Assembly (NCBI RefSeq): GCF_011683915.1
Contig: NZ_JAAQPH010000018.1
Coordinates: 51,753-115,752, forward strand
Length of the DNA stretch: 64,000 bases
Source of the DNA: Pelagibius litoralis
GTDB taxonomy: Bacteria > Pseudomonadota > Alphaproteobacteria > Kiloniellales > Kiloniellaceae
Reading direction: 5' to 3'
Below are positions 1-8,394 of the stretch, piece by piece. The position numbers were made by a program, and so were the translations under genes. A model generated the notes under the pieces. The model made no database searches. It was not told where the DNA came from and was given only the letters and a program-made list of their open reading frames with translations. Every line of letters begins with the position of its first letter. Position 1 is the stretch's first letter.

Positions 1-431
1 CAGTGGCCGCCGGAAACCAGCAGCAGCAGATAGGGAAACGCCAGATCGGTGCCGAGCCGCGCGGTCAGCGCATGACCTTCCAGATGATTGACCGCCAGGA
101 ACGGCAGGTCCCAGGCCAGCGCGATGGCCTTGGCGGTCATGACGCCGACGAAAACACCGCCGATCAGCCCGGGCCCGGCAGTCACTGCGATACCGTCGAG
201 CGCGCCGAACTCAAGGCCCGCTTCGGCCATCGCCTCTTCCACCAGGCGGTCGATGTGGTCGAGGTGGCTGCGCGCGGCGATCTCGGGCACCACCCCGCCG
301 TAGGGGCGGTGTTCGTCGAGCTGGGAGAGGACCAGGTTCGCGAGGATCCGGCCGTCGCCGGTCACCACGGCCGCGGCGGTTTCGTCGCAAGAGGTTTCAA
401 TTCCCAGGACTGTCAGGGCGTTCTCGATCAT
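1..431 (-). CDS. tsaD: tRNA N6-adenosine threonylcarbamoyltransferase TsaD (N-terminal part, runs off the left edge)
   Basis: Seen: the reading frame starts [20 protein letters not shown] and continues through a [20 protein letters not shown] segment, a [11 protein letters not shown] loop, and VSGGH at the window edge, all hallmarks of the Kae1/TsaD ASKHA family. Known: TsaD with TsaB/TsaE transfers the threonylcarbamoyl group to A37 of ANN-decoding tRNAs in the cytoplasm. About 143 of the usual ~350 residues are present and the rest lies outside the window. The start is fixed by an upstream in-frame stop (ATG CTC TAA) just before this ATG. It is divergent from hemC, the usual arrangement in alphaproteobacteria. 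Confidence 0.95.
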   Translation of the reverse strand, partial: MIENALTVLGIETSCDETAAAVVTGDGRILANLVLSQLDEHRPYGGVVPEIAARSHLDHIDRLVEEAMAEAGLEFGALDGIAVTAGPGLIGGVFVGVMTAKAIALAWDLPFLAVNHLEGHALTARLGTDLAFPYLLLLVSGGH

Positions 432-563
432 GGCCGGGAATTTAGAGCATGGCTTGCGGCGATGCCAGGACGCTGCGACCAGGACGGTGGTGTCAGGACA
501 CGGCACGATCAAATTACCGCTGCTGCTTGCGCGCTTACGCCAAAGCTCCTAAAGCTTGCCGCC

Positions 564-1511
564 ATGACGGACAAACCGCAGTTCCGCCTCGGCACCCGGG
601 GCAGCCCCCTGGCCCTGGCACAGGCGCGCGAGGTCTGCGAACGCCTGGGCAAGGCCCATCCGGCGCTTGCCGAAGCCGATGCGGTCGAGATCGTGGTCAT
701 CAAGACGACCGGCGATCTGGTGCAGGACCGCGCCCTGTCGGAGATCGGCGGCAAGGGTCTCTTCACCAAGGAGATCGAGGAAGCGCTGCTGGACGGGCGG
801 ATCGATGCCGCGGTTCATTCCATGAAGGACGTGCCGACCTGGCTGCCCGACGGCTTGGTGGTGGATCACGTGCTGCCGCGCGAGGACCCGCGCGACGCCT
901 ATTTCTCACCGCACGGCAACAGCCTGGCGGACCTGCCGGAAGGGGCCGTTGTCGGCACATCTTCTCTGCGCCGGCAGGCCCAGGTTCTGATCGCCCGTCC
1001 GGACCTGAAGGTCGAGCCGATCCGCGGCAATGTCGATACGCGCCTGCGCAAACTGGCCGAGGGACAGGTCGATGCCACTCTGCTGGCGGTTGCCGGTCTG
1101 CGTCGCCTGGGTCAGGCCGATAAGATAACCGCTGCGATCCCGACCGAGGAGATGTTGCCGGCGGTCGCCCAGGGCGCCGTCGGATTGGAGACCCGCGCCG
1201 ACGACAACCGCAGCCGGGAGATCCTGGATGCCATCGCCTGCACCGAAAGCGGCCTGCGGGTGGCGGCCGAACGCGCTTTGCTCGCGGTGCTTGAGGGGTC
1301 CTGCCGCACGCCCATCGCCGGTCTGGCGGAACTGGGTGGGGGCGGCAGCCTCAGGGTGCGCGGCCTGGTCGCCATGCCCGATGGCTCAGAGGTCTACAGG
1401 GCCGATCTGCAGGGCTCGGTCAGCGATCCCACCGGCTTGGGCGAGGCGGTGGGTAGCGAGCTGCGCGCCGCGGGGGGATCGGATTTCTTCGATGCCATTA
1501 CGGGGCACTAA
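564..1511 (+). CDS. hemC: hydroxymethylbilane synthase (porphobilinogen deaminase)
   Basis: Polymerises four porphobilinogens into hydroxymethylbilane in the haem/corrin pathway. The 315-residue product has the family's usual length. It opens with FRLGTRGSPLALAQA and shows IGGKGLFTKEIEEALL, AVHSMKDVP, and GTSSLRRQAQ. The dipyrromethane cofactor cysteine sits in LEGSCRTPIAG near residue 245. The start was chosen at the ATG directly before TDKPQFRLGTRGS; the frame stays open far upstream but that part is antisense to tsaD. It lies 48 bases before hemD, so hemC-hemD-2385-hemY probably form one operon. Confidence 0.97.
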   Translation: MTDKPQFRLGTRGSPLALAQAREVCERLGKAHPALAEADAVEIVVIKTTGDLVQDRALSEIGGKGLFTKEIEEALLDGRIDAAVHSMKDVPTWLPDGLVVDHVLPREDPRDAYFSPHGNSLADLPEGAVVGTSSLRRQAQVLIARPDLKVEPIRGNVDTRLRKLAEGQVDATLLAVAGLRRLGQADKITAAIPTEEMLPAVAQGAVGLETRADDNRSREILDAIACTESGLRVAAERALLAVLEGSCRTPIAGLAELGGGGSLRVRGLVAMPDGSEVYRADLQGSVSDPTGLGEAVGSELRAAGGSDFFDAITGH

Positions 1512-1559
1512 GCGATCTTGGGGCACTAAGCCAAGGCAGGGTGCCGAAGGCCGGAAGCG

Positions 1560-2288
1560 ATGCTGATCGCCGTCACGCGGCCGCGCGAGGATGCCGAAGG
1601 CCTGATTGCGGCCCTGGCCGCGCGCGGTCATGACGTCGTTCTGGAACCGCTGCTGACCATCCAGCCGCGCGCCGATGTCGACTGGCCGGCGGGTGCCGAT
1701 AAGGTTCAGGCGCTGGCCATCACCAGTGCCAGCGGCCTGCGCGCCTTCGCCCGGCTCGACAAGCGCCGCGATCTGCCGGTCTTTGCGGTGGGCGATGCTT
1801 CCGCCGCCGCGGCACGGGCTGCCGGTTTTACGCAGGTCGCTTCGGCGGCCGGCACGGTGGAAGATCTGGCGCAATTGCTGCGGGAAAGTCTGCAACCGGC
1901 GGCGGGGGCGATCCTGCAGCCGGCGGCCAGCAAGCTGGCCGGTGACCTGAAAGGCGATCTGGAGGCCGCGGGATTCGAAGTCTTGCGCGCCGTACTCTAT
2001 GATGCCCAGGCAGCCCGGCGGCTGTCGTCGGCGTTTCTTGGTCATATCAATTCAGGGTTGATCGATGCCGTCACACTTTTCTCGCCCCGGACGGCGGCGA
2101 CCTTTGCTAGCCTGATCGGCGAGGCCGGGTTGAACGGGGCCTGCCGGGCGATGGTCGCGCTCTGTCTGAGCGATGCCGTCGCGGAGCAGATTTCCGACCT
2201 GCCATGGCGGCAGGTTCTGGTGGCCGGGCGTCCGGATCAGGACGCGCTGCTGGCGCGGCTTGACGCCTTGGCCGGGAGGGGCGAGTAA
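1560..2288 (+). CDS. hemD: uroporphyrinogen-III synthase
   Basis: Cyclises hydroxymethylbilane with inversion of ring D. The 242-residue protein begins MLIAVTRPREDAEGLIAAL and has the weakly conserved two-lobed HemD pattern: EPLLTI near residue 30, AITSASGLRAFA near 58, FAVGDASAAAARAAGF near 78, and VTLFSPRTAATF near 168. Family members diverge strongly, so the position immediately after hemC is an important part of the call. No ribosome-binding site stronger than GAAGGCCGGAAGCG is visible ahead of the ATG. Confidence 0.93.
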   Translation: MLIAVTRPREDAEGLIAALAARGHDVVLEPLLTIQPRADVDWPAGADKVQALAITSASGLRAFARLDKRRDLPVFAVGDASAAAARAAGFTQVASAAGTVEDLAQLLRESLQPAAGAILQPAASKLAGDLKGDLEAAGFEVLRAVLYDAQAARRLSSAFLGHINSGLIDAVTLFSPRTAATFASLIGEAGLNGACRAMVALCLSDAVAEQISDLPWRQVLVAGRPDQDALLARLDALAGRGE

Positions 2289-2384
2289 TGGGGCGAATAC
2301 TGCGCTGCAGCGAAGGGGCGCATGGCGTTTGCCGGCGCGGCATAAACCGGGGTGGCGTTTAGCGGGAAGGACCCGGCGGGGATC

Positions 2385-3986
2385 ATGGCAGAATCCGAAG
2401 GGCAGGGCGGCAAAACGGCCGCCGGCGGTGAGAACAGGGGCGACCGAAACAAGCCGGCGGAGGCGAAGATCGCCCCGGCCGTCGCGGTGATCGAGGCCTT
2501 TGGCGGTATCCGCCCCATGGCCAAAGACCTGGGCGTGGCGGTTTCCACCGTGCAGGGTTGGAAAGAGCGGGCATCGATCCCGGCCAACCGGCATGATCAG
2601 ATTCGCGCCGCCGCCGGCAAGAAAGGCCTGACGCTCGATCCGGACGTCCTGCGGGCCTCCGCTCAACCGGACTCTGCGGTCCCGCCGCCGCCGGTGATCG
2701 ACGCCGAGGTGCAGTCCTCCGCCCCGGCTTCGGCATCGAAACCGCCGCAGCCCGGGAAAACGTCCGCTGAGCCTGACAAGAAGCCTTCGGAAGCCAAGTC
2801 GGATGCCGGCGGTTCCATGGCCTCGCGCGCCGCGGCTGCCGCCTCGGAAAAACGGTCCTCACAGAAGCAAACGGCGGCTGATCCGTCGTCGCAGGCCGCG
2901 AAGGCAAAGCCTGCCGCCGCGGCCCGCCGCAGCGCCACCCCGCTGGTCGGCGGTCTGGTGCTCGGGGTTCTTCTGGCGGTGGCGATTGCGGTCGCGACGG
3001 TTTACAGCCGCGGCTACTGGTTGCCGCTGATCGATCCGCAAAGCGGTCAGCAGAACCAGGCCGTAACGGATGCCCTGGCCGGTCTGGACGGGCGGCTTGC
3101 CGACCTGCAGGCATCGCTGCCGCCTGACAACAGCGCCGCGGTTCAGACCCTCAACGAACGCCTGGCGACGCTGGAGGCGGCGGTATCCCAGGGCGCCGGC
3201 CAGGACCCGGAAACCCGCGCCGCCATTGAATCGTTGAGCGCCAGCCTCGCCCGCATGACCGACCGCCTGCAATCGATCGAGGATGGCCAGGCCAGTATCG
3301 GCGCGCCGACGGAGGCCCTGAACAACCGGCTCAGCAGCGAGGCCGCGCGCCTGGATGAGCTGCTCACCGCCCAGTCGGAACTGGGCGCGCGCCTGGATGC
3401 GGCGGAGAACGAACTGGCCGGTGCGACCGCCAGCCGCGAAGCGGCACCGGGCAGCGAGGAAACGCTGATGCTGCTGGCCATGTTGCAGCTGCGTGACGCG
3501 ATCCGCGGCACCGGGCCCTATGACGAACCGCTGCGCATGTTGCAGAACCTGGCGGCTGACGACCCGGCCCTGGCGGAAACCATTGCCCCGCTGGAGCGGC
3601 GGGCGCCGGCCGGCCTGCCCGGTCTGGCCGACCTGCAGGCGGCCTTTCCCGATGTCGCGCGGCGGATCGCGGCGATCGAACTGGGCGAGGAGGGCGAGGG
3701 CTGGTCGGCCGGGGTCCTGCGGCGGCTTTCCGAAGCGGTCAACCTGCGCCCGGTGGGCCTGGTCGAAGGCGACCAGCCGACCGCCGTGGCGGCGCGGGCC
3801 GAGGTCAAGCTGAACGACGGCGATCTGGCGGGTGCCTTGGCCGAGTTGGACGGCCTCACCGGGGCCGCGGCGGAAGCCGCCGCCGACTGGCGCAGCCATG
3901 CCGAGGCCCGGATCGCCGCGGACCAGGCGGTCAGCCGCCTGGGGGCCCTGGTGTCGGAACGCTTCCGTCTGACGGTAGGCGGCTAG
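2385..3986 (+). CDS. mitofilin-like inner-membrane protein with an N-terminal HTH-like segment
   Basis: Seen: residues ~33-83 read like a Cro/YdaS-type helix-turn-helix (VIEAFGGIRPMAKDLGV followed by STVQGWKERASIPANRHDQI). A Pro/Ala/Lys-rich linker follows, then one membrane segment near residue 190 (TPLVGGLVLGVLLAVAIAVA), a long heptad-rich coiled coil (~220-360), and a helical C-terminal domain. Known: this order between hemD and hemY is conserved in alphaproteobacteria (COG4223), where the protein is regarded as a relative of mitochondrial Mic60/mitofilin that shapes the inner membrane. Inference: the HTH-like part would face the cytoplasm. A GTG start 33 bases upstream is possible; the ATG behind a GGCGGGG stretch is preferred. 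Confidence 0.85.
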   Translation: MAESEGQGGKTAAGGENRGDRNKPAEAKIAPAVAVIEAFGGIRPMAKDLGVAVSTVQGWKERASIPANRHDQIRAAAGKKGLTLDPDVLRASAQPDSAVPPPPVIDAEVQSSAPASASKPPQPGKTSAEPDKKPSEAKSDAGGSMASRAAAAASEKRSSQKQTAADPSSQAAKAKPAAAARRSATPLVGGLVLGVLLAVAIAVATVYSRGYWLPLIDPQSGQQNQAVTDALAGLDGRLADLQASLPPDNSAAVQTLNERLATLEAAVSQGAGQDPETRAAIESLSASLARMTDRLQSIEDGQASIGAPTEALNNRLSSEAARLDELLTAQSELGARLDAAENELAGATASREAAPGSEETLMLLAMLQLRDAIRGTGPYDEPLRMLQNLAADDPALAETIAPLERRAPAGLPGLADLQAAFPDVARRIAAIELGEEGEGWSAGVLRRLSEAVNLRPVGLVEGDQPTAVAARAEVKLNDGDLAGALAELDGLTGAAAEAAADWRSHAEARIAADQAVSRLGALVSERFRLTVGG

Positions 3987-3989
3987 ATC

Positions 3990-5645
3990 ATGCGCCGCGC
4001 CATTGTCTTTGTGGTTCTGGCCGCGCTGGCGGCGCTCGCCGCCTTTTGGCTGGCGGAGCATCCGGGCAGCGTCTCCATCGAATGGCTGGGCTACCGGATG
4101 GAGCCGCCGGTCGGCCTGCTGGTGCTGGCCGGGGTTGTCCTGTCGATTTCCGTCATCATCGTCTACCGCATCATTACCTTGATCCTGGGAACGCCGGGCA
4201 GCATTGGCCGGGCCTTTGCGTCGGGCCGGCGCAAGCGGGGTTTCCGCGCGCTCAGCCAGGGCATGGTGGCGGTCGCCGCCGGCGACGCGCAGGAAGCGGC
4301 CCGCTGGGCCCGCAAGGCCGACAGCCTGTTGGAGGACCCGCCACTGACCCTGTTGCTCTCCGCCCAGGCGGCCCAGCTCGGCGGCGACGAACAGGCGGCG
4401 GAGAAATACTTCAACGCCATGCTGGAAAAGCCGGAGACCCGCTTTCTCGGTCTGCGCGGTTTATTGATGCAGGCGCTGCGCAGCGGCGACGACCAGCGCG
4501 CCCTGGGATACGTCCGCGAAGCCCATGCGCTCCGGCCCAAGACGCCCTGGGTGGTGACCAACCTCTTCGAGTTGAGCGAGCGCACCGGCGACTACGATGC
4601 TGCCGCCGGCGCCTTGAAGCAGGCCGCGAAGATCAAGGCCCTGCCGAAGCCTGACGCCGACCACAAGGGCGCGGTGATCACCCTGGCCAAGGCGGAAAAG
4701 GCCCTGGCCGAAGAGCGCAGGGACGAAGCCTTTTCCCTGGCCCGCGCCGCCGACAAGGCCGATCCGGACCTGCTGGCCGCCGCGGCCCTGCATGCCCGTC
4801 TGGCGGTGGAGAGCGGCCGTTTCCGCGAAGCCGCCAAGGTGGTCGAGCGGTCCTGGCCGCGTACCCCCTCGGCGGAACTGGCAGGGCTCTATCGCCGGGC
4901 CGCGCCCGCCGCCAAGCCGCTGGAGCAGGTGAAGCGCTTCACCAAACTTGCCGCCCTCAACCCCGATCACCGCGAAAGCCACCTGGCCCTGGCCGAGGCC
5001 AGTCTGGAGGCCAAGCTCTGGGGCGAGGCCCGGCGCCATCTCGGCATTCTCGTCACCCTGGAAGGCGAGGACCCGGCCCGGGCCCAGGTCTGCCGCCTCA
5101 TGGCCCGGCTGGAGGAGGCCGAGCATAACGACAGCGAGGCGGCGCGGGCCTGGCTTGAACAGGCCGCCCATGCGCCCCGCGATCCGGCCTGGGTCTGCAA
5201 TGCCTGCGGCGCCGTGGCGGCGCAGTGGAGCGTCGATTGCGGCGCCTGCGGGGCTTTCGACAGTCTCGCCTGGCGGGCGCCGCGCCGGGTCGGGACGCTG
5301 GGCGCCGCCGACGCGGGTTCCTGGGGCTCGGCGCTGGCCCGGATCACCGCCAGGCATCCGGTAAAGACCGCCGAAGCGCCGGTCGGCATTCCTCTGGCGC
5401 CGCTGCCGGATCAGCCGCCATTGCCGGACTGCGCCCCGGCGGAACCGTCCAAACCGGCGCCTCAGCCGAGCGCCGGCGCGGCGCTTCCCGCGGCGAAACC
5501 CGCCCCCCCGGTTTCACTGACGCCGGCGGCATCAAAGCCCGCGCCGGCGGGCCCCAACGGTCAGCAGCCGCCGGAAAGCAGCCCGGAAGACGACGATCCG
5601 GACGAGGCCTCTGCCGTGGAAGGCTCCGTCCCGCCGCGCCCGTAA
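3990..5645 (+). CDS. hemY: HemY-type membrane protein with TPR-like repeats and a zinc-knuckle
   Basis: Begins three bases after the preceding stop. Seen: two N-terminal membrane helices (residues ~1-20 and ~40-65), the HemY_N pattern GFRALSQGMVAVAAGDAQEA, then TPR-like helical repeats to about residue 400. A CNACG...CGACG four-cysteine knuckle with adjacent W residues follows near 403-428, then a Pro/Ala-rich, low-complexity tail of over 100 residues. Known: HemY proteins sit next to hemCD but their exact biochemical role is unsettled. They are not protoporphyrinogen oxidase despite the shared name in Gram-positives. The knuckle resembles the rubredoxin-type module that ends LapB, another TPR membrane protein. 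Confidence 0.88.
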   Translation: MRRAIVFVVLAALAALAAFWLAEHPGSVSIEWLGYRMEPPVGLLVLAGVVLSISVIIVYRIITLILGTPGSIGRAFASGRRKRGFRALSQGMVAVAAGDAQEAARWARKADSLLEDPPLTLLLSAQAAQLGGDEQAAEKYFNAMLEKPETRFLGLRGLLMQALRSGDDQRALGYVREAHALRPKTPWVVTNLFELSERTGDYDAAAGALKQAAKIKALPKPDADHKGAVITLAKAEKALAEERRDEAFSLARAADKADPDLLAAAALHARLAVESGRFREAAKVVERSWPRTPSAELAGLYRRAAPAAKPLEQVKRFTKLAALNPDHRESHLALAEASLEAKLWGEARRHLGILVTLEGEDPARAQVCRLMARLEEAEHNDSEAARAWLEQAAHAPRDPAWVCNACGAVAAQWSVDCGACGAFDSLAWRAPRRVGTLGAADAGSWGSALARITARHPVKTAEAPVGIPLAPLPDQPPLPDCAPAEPSKPAPQPSAGAALPAAKPAPPVSLTPAASKPAPAGPNGQQPPESSPEDDDPDEASAVEGSVPPRP

Positions 5646-5810
5646 TCCCGAGCCATTAACCCTGGATTAAGGCACAAGGCCTAAGGATTGCGGCGGGATT
5701 GTCGGGTTCCGGGCGGCTGTAACAAGCCCGGTTGCGGGTCTTGCCTTGATCGCGGCTTCGCCGTAATCTCCGCTCGATTCAGGTCGCCGGGGTCTCGCTC
5801 CGGCCAAAGG

Positions 5811-5886
5811 GCCGCCTTAGCTCAGCTGGTAGAGCATCGCATTCGTAATGCGGGGGTCGGGTGTTCAAGTCACCCAGGCGGCACCA
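5811..5886 (+). tRNA. tRNA-Thr (anticodon CGU)
   Basis: A 76-base cloverleaf with acceptor stem GCCGCCT/AGGCGGC, D-arm TTAGCTCAGCTGGTAGAGCA, anticodon stem TCGCA/TGCGG around loop TTCGTAA (anticodon CGT), T-arm with GTGTTCAAGTCAC, and an encoded ACCA end. The T-loop is TTCAAGT instead of the more common TTCGAAT-like form but is acceptable. It decodes ACG. Confidence 0.96.
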
Positions 5887-5952
5887 TTTCCCCCAGGATA
5901 CTGTAAAACGCCAGAAGGTTTTGCCTTTATGGGCAGCTGGATTTGCTGTTTT

Positions 5953-5981
5953 CCGGTGCCGATTCGACGTAGGTCGAAAAC
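5953..5981. repeat. fragment of dispersed repeat family B
   Basis: The segment CGATTCGACGTAGGTCGAAA matches the end of the longer family B palindromes at about 13.8, 24.2 and 58.0 kb (CTTCGACGTAGGTCGAAA). Only the outer arm is present, so this looks like a decayed or partial copy. Confidence 0.5.
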
Positions 5982-6036
5982 GCTATAGAGGACATGCGAC
6001 CAAAATAGTCGGATGACCACCTTAGACCCAATGCGG

Positions 6037-6429
6037 CTATGGGCTTTTCCTTTTCTCCAGCGCTTCTCCTACAGTTTTTCCCTGAGCAGGCTCATAAAGC
6101 CCACCTCCCAATTGAGCGTGACCCCAGCTCATGATTTGCAGGAGAAGCGATTCCAGTTCCTTTCCTCTGTCGGTCAAGTAGTAGCGGTATCGAACGGGTC
6201 GGTCCTGATAGGCTTCGCGCTGCACAAGCCCCCATGCCATCAGCCTCTTTAGACGTTGCGACAATAAATTCGCAGGCACTCGTTCCGCGCTGCTTTGCAG
6301 CGCCTGAAACGTATGTTTGCCGTGCCACATCAGATCGCGAACGACGAGCAACGTCCATTTGTCGCCGAGTATTTCCAAAGTGCGCGCGATGGAGCATCGA
6401 GAGCGAAAGTCATGTTCTGGATTTTGCAT
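6037..6429 (-). CDS. HxlR-family winged-helix transcriptional regulator
   Basis: About 130 residues. Seen: RCSIARTLEILGDKWTLLVV, the defining HxlR N-terminal motif, followed by RDLMWHGKHTFQALQSS, the recognition region VPANLLSQRLKRLMAWGLV, and the wing VRYRYYLTDRGKEL. Known: HxlR/DUF24 proteins are small dimeric repressors or activators that often sense electrophiles or redox change through a conserved N-terminal cysteine. Here C at about residue 11 (SRCSIA) fits. It is divergent from the cysteine-synthase-like gene. The start is taken at MQNPEHDF, with GGAG six bases upstream. Base composition is clearly AT-richer than the haem genes. Confidence 0.9.
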   Translation of the reverse strand: MQNPEHDFRSRCSIARTLEILGDKWTLLVVRDLMWHGKHTFQALQSSAERVPANLLSQRLKRLMAWGLVQREAYQDRPVRYRYYLTDRGKELESLLLQIMSWGHAQLGGGLYEPAQGKTVGEALEKRKSP

Positions 6430-6468
6430 GGAGGTCTCCGAAAGGCAGTAGCACATCCCTCTCTACCC

Positions 6469-6510
6469 AAGTGACTTTAAAAATGAAAGCTTGACGAACG
6501 TTAGTCACTT
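6469..6510. promoter_or_regulatory. divergent promoter with inverted repeat, candidate HxlR operator
   Basis: Perfect 8-base inverted repeat AAGTGACT (6469-6476) and AGTCACTT (6503-6510) between the HxlR gene and the cysteine-synthase-like gene. The two sites also read as direct repeats GTGACTTTAA / GTCACTTTAA. A TTGACG box at 6491 with TATGGA 18 bases downstream could be the promoter of the enzyme gene, placing one arm between -35 and -10. Binding by the neighbouring regulator is inference. Confidence 0.55.
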
Positions 6511-6552
6511 TAATTATGGAAGTTACATACTGAATTTCTGCGAGGGCTCGCC

Positions 6553-7464
6553 ATGATCGCGATCGGGAAAACACCGTTGATCAAATTGAACCATTTGACC
6601 GATCCTGGCAGTGCTGACGTCTATGTGAAATGGGAGGGGGCGAACCCAACCGGCAGCATGAAAGACAGAATGGCGCTGTCGATGATTGAAGGTGCGGAAC
6701 GGCGCGGCGTTCTGAAATCTGGTGGGCGTGTGATCGAATACACTGGCGGCAGCACGGGAAGCTCTTTGGCGATGGTCTGTGCCACGCGCGGCTATGGTGC
6801 GCATTTCGTGTCTTCAAACGGCTTTTCCGAAGAAAAGCTTCAAACGATGCGTGCCTTCGGCGCCGAGGTGGAGATTGTTCATGCGGAAGGCGGCATTCTT
6901 ACCGCCGACGTGATCAACCGAATGATCTCTCGTGCAAAAGAGCTGGCTGATCGGCCGGGCACGTTCTGGCCGGATCAGGTAAACAACATGGACAACAAGC
7001 TAGGATATCACGCGATGGCGCGCGAAATCCTAGATCAAGTTGATGGCCCTATCGACGAGTTTGTCATGGCGGCAGGCGGCGGCGGATGTATCTCCGGCAA
7101 TGCGGAAATCCTGAAAGACCACAATCCGCAAACGCGGATCATCGCAATTGAACCCTACTATGTACGCAATGTTTCAGGGGGGGACACAAGTGGCACCCAC
7201 AAGCTCGAAGGGATCGGATTGTCGTTTGTACCAACTATTCTGCGGCGCGACCTGATTGACGAGGTTGTGTCGGTGAAAGATGAGGACGCGTATTGGGGTG
7301 CGAGGTCATTGGCGCGGCAAGAAGGTTTGTTTGGCGGCGTCACTTCGGGCGCAAACGTCTGGGCGGCCCTTCAGCGTGCCAATGAACTGGGACCCGGAAA
7401 AAAGATCGTGACGGTGATAATTGATACCGGGATGCGGTATTTGAGCGACGACTTGTATCGGTGA
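6553..7464 (+). CDS. cysteine synthase-like PLP-dependent beta-synthase
   Basis: 303-residue fold-type II PLP enzyme. The PLP lysine lies in NPTGSMKDRMALSMIE (~residues 31-46), the substrate loop is TGGSTGSSLAMVCA (~64-77), and the phosphate-binding glycine loop is AAGGGGCISGNAEIL (~175-190). C-terminal GVTSGANVWAAL and TVIIDTGMRYLSDDLY are typical of CysK/CBS-like proteins. CysK normally has TSGNTGIALA and GTGGTITG; here TGGSTGSSLA and GGGGCISG differ, so O-acetylserine may not be the substrate. Gene GC is lower than surrounding core genes, and with the adjacent HxlR regulator it looks like a transferred two-gene unit. Confidence 0.85.
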   Translation: MIAIGKTPLIKLNHLTDPGSADVYVKWEGANPTGSMKDRMALSMIEGAERRGVLKSGGRVIEYTGGSTGSSLAMVCATRGYGAHFVSSNGFSEEKLQTMRAFGAEVEIVHAEGGILTADVINRMISRAKELADRPGTFWPDQVNNMDNKLGYHAMAREILDQVDGPIDEFVMAAGGGGCISGNAEILKDHNPQTRIIAIEPYYVRNVSGGDTSGTHKLEGIGLSFVPTILRRDLIDEVVSVKDEDAYWGARSLARQEGLFGGVTSGANVWAALQRANELGPGKKIVTVIIDTGMRYLSDDLYR

Positions 7465-7487
7465 CCTATCACGGCGGCATTAGCTGT

Positions 7488-8165
7488 TCATGATTTGAAG
7501 GCTGTCACAGGCAACGTCAGGACCACCGCTTCCAGGATGGCGGCGTAGTGGCAGCCGGCGGCGGCCAGCACCAGGGCATGCCAGATCGCGTTGTGATAGG
7601 GCAGACGCCGCCAGAGGTGAGAGACCACACCCAGGGTGTAGAGACCGCCACCGGTGACCAGCAGCACCAGGGCGGCGGTCGAGAGCGCCGCGACCAGTGG
7701 CTCCACCACCGCCAGGATGGCCCAGCCCTGGGCCAGGTAGAGGGCGATGGCGGCCCGCTCGAAGCGGCGCGGCAGGAACAGCTTCAGGGCGACGCCGGCC
7801 AGCGCCACTACCCAGACCGCCGCCAGCAACGCCAGGCCCCAGCCGCCGCCGATGACGATCAGCGAAAAGGGGGTATAGGTGCCGGCGATCATCACGAAGA
7901 TCGCGGCATGGTCGAGGCGCCGGAGGATCTCTTTCCAGCCGGGCCGTTTCGCCATGTTGTAGGCGGCGGAGCAGGCAAAAACCGCGATCAGGCCGGTCCC
8001 ATAGACCGCCAGGCTGAGAATCGAGAGCGACGAGCCCTGCGGCAGGGCGAGCAGGATCAGGATCGGAAAGGCGATCAGGCTGGCGCCTACGCCGAGAACG
8101 TGTACCGCCGCATCAGCACGGCGCTCGGCGGAGGCATAGGTGGGAAAGACAAGAGGCTCGGGCAT
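7488..8165 (-). CDS. hemolysin III / PAQR-family membrane protein
   Basis: 225 residues with seven predicted membrane helices. Seen: the N-terminal AERRADAAVHVLG, the segment CSAAYNMAKR near residue 65, LRRLDHAAIFVMIAGTYTPFS (~82-102), and the C-terminal NAIWHALVLAAAGCHYAAI with the conserved histidines. These Ser/Asp/His positions match the metal-binding core proposed for the PAQR/CREST hydrolase superfamily. The cytolytic role behind the family name is historical and poorly supported. Transcribed away from the TIGR04255 cassette, with the 19-bp palindrome lying 29 bases upstream of the start. Confidence 0.9.
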   Translation of the reverse strand: MPEPLVFPTYASAERRADAAVHVLGVGASLIAFPILILLALPQGSSLSILSLAVYGTGLIAVFACSAAYNMAKRPGWKEILRRLDHAAIFVMIAGTYTPFSLIVIGGGWGLALLAAVWVVALAGVALKLFLPRRFERAAIALYLAQGWAILAVVEPLVAALSTAALVLLVTGGGLYTLGVVSHLWRRLPYHNAIWHALVLAAAGCHYAAILEAVVLTLPVTAFKS

Positions 8166-8193
8166 CGAAGGGGGCTCTTATAAGCACTCATAG

Positions 8194-8227
8194 TATTGCG
8201 AAATTCGCAATAACTTGCTATTATAAT
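8194..8227. promoter_or_regulatory. perfect 19-bp palindrome plus TATAAT box in divergent intergenic region
   Basis: TATTGCGAA-A-TTCGCAATA (8194-8212) is a flawless 9-1-9 inverted repeat, followed ten bases later on the plus strand by a consensus TATAAT (8222-8227). The 9-1-9 geometry is that of FUR-superfamily operators. Which regulator binds, and whether it controls hemolysin III, the cassette, or both, cannot be told from the sequence. Confidence 0.6.
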
Positions 8228-8394
8228 CCCTTACGTGCGCACTAAGATGCACAGCATCGAAAGGTATGAAAGGGTGACTACCAATGATCATAGTTTGGAA
8301 TTTGTTAACTCAAGATCATTGCGACGAAGCTATTTGCATCAGAGTCAAGCATGATTCATGATGCCGAAGAATCTGTTTTGTCTGAGGCTCCTTG

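Noticed and set aside
3..563. Long open frame upstream of the hemC start in the same frame
   Set aside because: It is antisense to tsaD and has no protein character; the HMBS N-terminus begins clearly at MTDKPQFRLGTRGS.
6013..6252. Plus-strand frame near 6.0-6.25 kb
   Set aside because: Antisense to the HxlR regulator and without recognisable content.
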